From the NCBI RefSeq assembly GCF_003151075.1, contig NZ_CP029482.1:1798001-1862000 (forward strand): a stretch of 64,000 bases of DNA, written 5' to 3'. The stretch's first letter is position 1. Each line of letters begins with the position of its first letter. The notes beneath the pieces are model-generated. The model ran no database searches. It saw only the letters and a list, made by a program, of their open reading frames with translations, and had not been told where the DNA came from. The translations under genes and the position numbers were made by a program. Below, piece by piece: positions 62,401 through 64,000 of the stretch. The stretch comes from Pseudomonas sp. 31-12 (GTDB taxonomy: Bacteria > Pseudomonadota > Gammaproteobacteria > Pseudomonadales > Pseudomonadaceae).

Positions 62401-64000
62401 GTGACCCATGTGGGCGTGGGTGAGTTTGATATCTCCACGGCCAACGTCTTGAACGCTGGCGGCACGATGGTGACCCGTGGCGGGTTGACGCTGAATGCGG
62501 ACAGCTGGACCAACAGCAGTGTGATTCAGGCGGGGCGGTTGACGGTTAACGTCAACAATTTTGTGCAGACCGCAAGTGGTCAATTGTTGGCTTCCAGTCA
62601 TCTGGAAGGGCGGGGCGCGAATTGGACCAACGACGGGTTGATTGCCAGTGATGGCAGCTTGAATCTCAATCTGGGCGGCACGTACACCGGTAACGGGCGG
62701 CTCTCCAGTTTGGGTAACCTGACGTTGACTGCCGCGCAACTTGGCTTGTTGAGTGCAACCAGCATTGGCGGGGGCGCGCAAACCACTTTCAATATTGGTG
62801 GGCAACTGACGAATGCCGGGCGGTTGACCTCTAATGGCGGACTGACGATCAACGCCGGCAGTGTCAGCAACACGGGCACGTTAGGGTCAGCACAAGACCT
62901 GACTATCAAGACATCGAGCCTGCTGAACAACCGCAGCCTGATCTTCAGTGGCCGCAATATGAACCTGCTGCTCAATGACTTGACCAACCAGAATGGTGAT
63001 GTTTACAGCATCGGGGATCTGACGATCGCCGGGCGCGATGGCGGTCGAGCCAATACGGTTAATAACCTGGCGGCATCGATTAATGTGGATGGTGATTTTT
63101 CACTGTCGGCCAATAGTTTCAATAATAAAACCGAAGGGGTCATTGGCGAAGAGAAGCTTCTGTCCGGCGATATTACGTTTGATCCGAATTCCGCCACTTT
63201 TTACGTCAACGAAAACTTTGTATCGCAATCAACGATCACTGGTCCCCAAGCGTCGCTCACTGTGGCGGGAAACCTGACCGGTAATGTGGGGACTTTCACC
63301 AATACGGCTTCGCAGATTTCAGCCGGCAAGAATATCAAGCTGGATGTGGACACCTTCAATAACTTTGGACTGCAGTCTGGCAATTTCACCCGCTCGCGCA
63401 CTTTCAAACTCGCAGGTCTTCCAGATCGCCAGGATGGTTGGACAAGCACGGATTTGCAGGCTTACGCAAAAAGAAACTCCACCCATGTATATAAATATTC
63501 AAGAACCTGGCATGAGCCTGATAAGGGCGGGACGCATTGGGGCTATGTTGATCTGGACAAGCAGCTAACCAGCACGATCAACCCGAACTACGGTATAGGG
63601 CCTGAAATAGCGGTGCCTGCGCCCATTCTGTCCGGCGAGCTGAAAAACGATGTCAGGGTCTTCACCAATGGCGGAGGCAGCGTGTCCTCCATCGTTCAAG
63701 CCGGGCAAGCCATACAGATCAACGCAAAGAACACGATCGACAACAGTAATCTCAATCCATACACGAGTTTTGGCGGGACGACCAAGGGCACAGCGGATAC
63801 CGGCGTTCAGAACGCTGCTAAACCGACCATCATCTTTTTGAACCCGCAGCTACCGCCAGACCTGGCTCAGCAACAGGTCAACCCATTGGCACTTCCTGGT
63901 TTCACCTTGCCGACCGGCGATAACGGCCTGTTCCGTCTTAGTCGTAAAGACGGCACCGAGCAAACGGCAGTTCCGGGTAACGGCTGGACCATCGGCACCA
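56419..64000 (+). CDS. Giant FhaB/CdiA-like exoprotein (TpsA), 5' part; runs off right edge
   Basis: About 2527 codons are visible with no stop. A long signal region (MDVRHYAF..., hydrophobic LAFLLANVMFWQPMWAQA) with cleavage near residue 48 is followed by the TPS secretion domain: NPNL at 116-119, NPYG at 157-160 and the paired-Cys block ISCNGCGFINTPRV (Cys163, Cys166). From ~residue 330 to ~2150 there are dozens of ~20-residue FHA-type beta-helix repeats of LDNxxGxxxSxxxL form. After ~2200 the repeat gives way to a less regular region (THVYKYSRTWHEPDKGGTHW), resembling the segment before the second repeat block in CdiA-type proteins. Receptor-binding, pretoxin and toxin regions would lie beyond the window. 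It could be a CdiA toxin or an adhesin. Confidence 0.92.
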   Translation, partial: MDVRHYAFLARQPSAAVKTREHFWGMPKRGLAFLLANVMFWQPMWAQAEGIVVASPGTSLGQAGNGVPIVNIATPNGTGLSHNQFHDYNVGTQGVILNNVANQTGATQLGGIIVGNPNLTNRVAAQTILNEVVGGSPSQLRGYTEVAGQSARVIVANPYGISCNGCGFINTPRVTLTTGKPVLDSGRLDRFQVDQGSVSIDGAGLNANNVDSFEIITRSAKINAEIQAKNLTIVAGRNDVNAQTLNATARADDGSVKPQLAIDSSALGGMYAGAIKLVGTEAGVGVKLAGNLAASGGDIQIDANGHLSMAQTSAAGAVNVKAASLDARGPVYAGTALNVQTQGNLTNQQTLAARDSIALSAGGQLTNSGVIEAGVNADSGRNGNGDVSLTAQNLNNSGKSVVASRNLTVNTAQTLSNQGGTLSGQTTRITAATLDNQNTGRVLSNSTLSLDANQVFNTNGVISSTGLLTGNVGRLNNNSGELSSLADMTLSVTALDNVAGLVTAGRLLHITASGAINNNSGTLGAQQALTVRAQNLDNSQQGKLSSAGQLTTRVSGLLNNQSKGQIQANGAMDVQATRLDNRNGKISSLNTLNVSSNNIDNRGGVIRADQAVKLQVTELDSRDKGRVESKAALTFDGSKLDNRNGGLLTATGPLSIKAKDVANDGGRISGKGDIEANIDALSQQAGELIAEGNLTLTGKSLDNRKDGLVASLKTLNVNVDQIDNRSGSLSSQTDLHINGAALNNSDSGKVLSNTTLALKVDQIINQAAGQIVSKGAVTLTGIGLDNSGGKIVSQNNLALTFDGIKNNQQGLISSEGTLVLNAGSLDNRLGNLSSFQAMSLNVATALQNQGGLIGSQKGLTLVSASLDNSDKGLISAKAASTVTTGEFNNSNGGSLAADGTLDLTARHLNNSAGQIGSQQRLNASVTSLDQDGGELFSNSDLTLDLNNGLLNNQRGNLHTPGQLLLKNLNEVNNNGGEISAAKAYSINAKSLNNDGGKLLSNEKLTLVIDRALSNIQGLIKAAGLASRSASLDNSKGEIRGRGEVDLTVTDAFNNQGGLVIADDGLTVKAASLDNRQEGLVGATKALKLTVDNLDNRNGELSSKADVTLIGQQLDNSDAGYILAGGNLALTVGKVINRNKGLLSGDTGLTLTGQTLENSGRLTTQKNLALTLSSDLDNNQGSLISEGELALNAQSLSNNGGTISSAKALTVVTQSAISNQGGKLLTDSTLTLNSASLDNQQKGAISSKGAASITTGVLNNSNQSTIYAGNRLDLSTGQVTNTGGSVSAATSLIANITGLDQQGGRLFSKGTLSLDLNGGALNNQDGFISAPGQLLLKNLADVNNRHGEISSEEAFILAARQLDNSDGQLLSNQKLTLQIDNALTSVKGKIAGAALQVRAASLDTSAGKILSDGDIQITVDGLLTNQIQDLTRGLIKATGQLSLNSNGLNNLGGNLFGGTGINIDLGTAPADLNNQDGLINTKGVLSIAHLRDLNNQQGEISSVHSFGLSGNQLDNRGGNLISNDQLTLNASSLNNQGGLVSGWKKLVVTGGSLDNSQEGSVSSQFGNLDINLGGALINTDKGVKGGIGADGTVTITAASLDNRNGIVSSNGTQTLTMTQGPINNAAGGVIESGDTLDINASGLNNNAGKITGNKALTFTGTSLDNSNGSLVGSDSVTLDLLGALTNVNGALGSTGPLVIKRSASIDNRGGQLLSESLLTLLTGDLNNSQHGTLSANGQLDLTASGTVRNDADGLINSRDAGLTLNAKSLNNASGALQSLGAMTLDVTGGDINNQSGKIIAQNGDLNITAANLDSRSGVLSSLKGLLQTRLTGVLRNGQGGKIEGRRLDLQALGGIYSDGGRIAANTGDILLNAGNAAVDNSGGGIHAKGLVKVIGNSLNNNAGQISGQTIDLGLNGNLSNLSNLSNRSGLIESTSTLAVRATSADNQGGKLRALGNSGKTNFQIGRLFDNRNGLLETANSDLTLATPGFLNAGGTVTHVGVGEFDISTANVLNAGGTMVTRGGLTLNADSWTNSSVIQAGRLTVNVNNFVQTASGQLLASSHLEGRGANWTNDGLIASDGSLNLNLGGTYTGNGRLSSLGNLTLTAAQLGLLSATSIGGGAQTTFNIGGQLTNAGRLTSNGGLTINAGSVSNTGTLGSAQDLTIKTSSLLNNRSLIFSGRNMNLLLNDLTNQNGDVYSIGDLTIAGRDGGRANTVNNLAASINVDGDFSLSANSFNNKTEGVIGEEKLLSGDITFDPNSATFYVNENFVSQSTITGPQASLTVAGNLTGNVGTFTNTASQISAGKNIKLDVDTFNNFGLQSGNFTRSRTFKLAGLPDRQDGWTSTDLQAYAKRNSTHVYKYSRTWHEPDKGGTHWGYVDLDKQLTSTINPNYGIGPEIAVPAPILSGELKNDVRVFTNGGGSVSSIVQAGQAIQINAKNTIDNSNLNPYTSFGGTTKGTADTGVQNAAKPTIIFLNPQLPPDLAQQQVNPLALPGFTLPTGDNGLFRLSRKDGTEQTAVPGNGWTIGT
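62164..62199 (+). repeat. 9-bp tandem repeat inside the exoprotein gene
   Basis: Four in-frame copies of AACCTCAGC (the last with one change, AACCGCAGC), encoding Asn-Leu-Ser three times then Asn-Arg-Ser. Copy-number change by slippage would keep the frame and shift the beta-helix register by three residues. Confidence 0.9.

Overview
The window is a stretch of Pseudomonas chromosome, most likely from the P. fluorescens species complex. Three things point there: high and even GC; intergenic regions full of paired palindromes of the GTGGGAGCGGGCTTGCCCGC type (REP/REPIN elements typical of this group); and gene content such as two-subunit-overlap pxpABC, LpxO, AceK, HrpA, a Porin_5-type porin and many LysR regulators. 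No rRNA, tRNA, CRISPR array, insertion sequence or prophage was recognised.

Layout. 1-4.7 kb: the end of a cyclic-nucleotide-binding protein (cut by the left edge), oligopeptidase B, a small membrane protein, a YafJ-type amidotransferase and a DUF2937-like protein. 4.9-9.7 kb: a divergent LysR regulator facing an MFS transporter and 5-oxoprolinase pxpABC, probably a pyroglutamate/lactam uptake and hydrolysis unit. 9.8-16.1 kb: a VWA/MoxR pair, a small DUF4160/DUF2442-HTH pair behind a perfect 10-bp inverted repeat, a DUF748 protein, cysteine synthase CysK and an LpxO-type hydroxylase. 16.2-17.5 kb: a DMT exporter preceded by its own promoter, a 54-codon Pro-rich leader ORF and a hairpin/T-run, which looks like attenuation control.

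17.7-29.7 kb is a sugar-acid catabolic island: LysR (GbpR type), tctABC tripartite carboxylate transporter, and a divergent MFS permease, COG3618-type lactonase, PdxA2-like dehydrogenase, enolase-superfamily dehydratase, AraD1/FAH-type dehydratase and 2-oxoglutarate-semialdehyde dehydrogenase. These enzymes can be strung into lactone -> aldonate -> 2-keto-3-deoxy acid -> 2-oxoglutarate semialdehyde -> 2-oxoglutarate. All three promoter regions carry the same 39-bp composite element with an ATMACC-N3-GGYTAT core, which defines a probable regulon.

29.8-53 kb is mostly housekeeping or scattered genes: EamA exporter, AceK, HrpA, a ketoacyl synthase III homologue next to an ECF sigma/ZAS anti-sigma pair, a porin, a GNAT/FemAB-like protein, AqpZ, an ABC exporter, PpiA, an alpha/beta hydrolase, LysR, a small exported protein, AzoR, another EamA exporter, a YbdG-like MscS channel and a DEAD-box helicase. 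52.7-54.0 kb holds a two-gene unit of a papain-like (AvrRpt2/C70-like) cysteine protease and an unknown partner. 54.6 kb to the right edge is a two-partner secretion locus: an FhaC/ShlB-type transporter with a near-consensus promoter, followed by the first ~2527 codons of a giant FhaB/CdiA-like exoprotein. Its C-terminal effector end lies outside the window.
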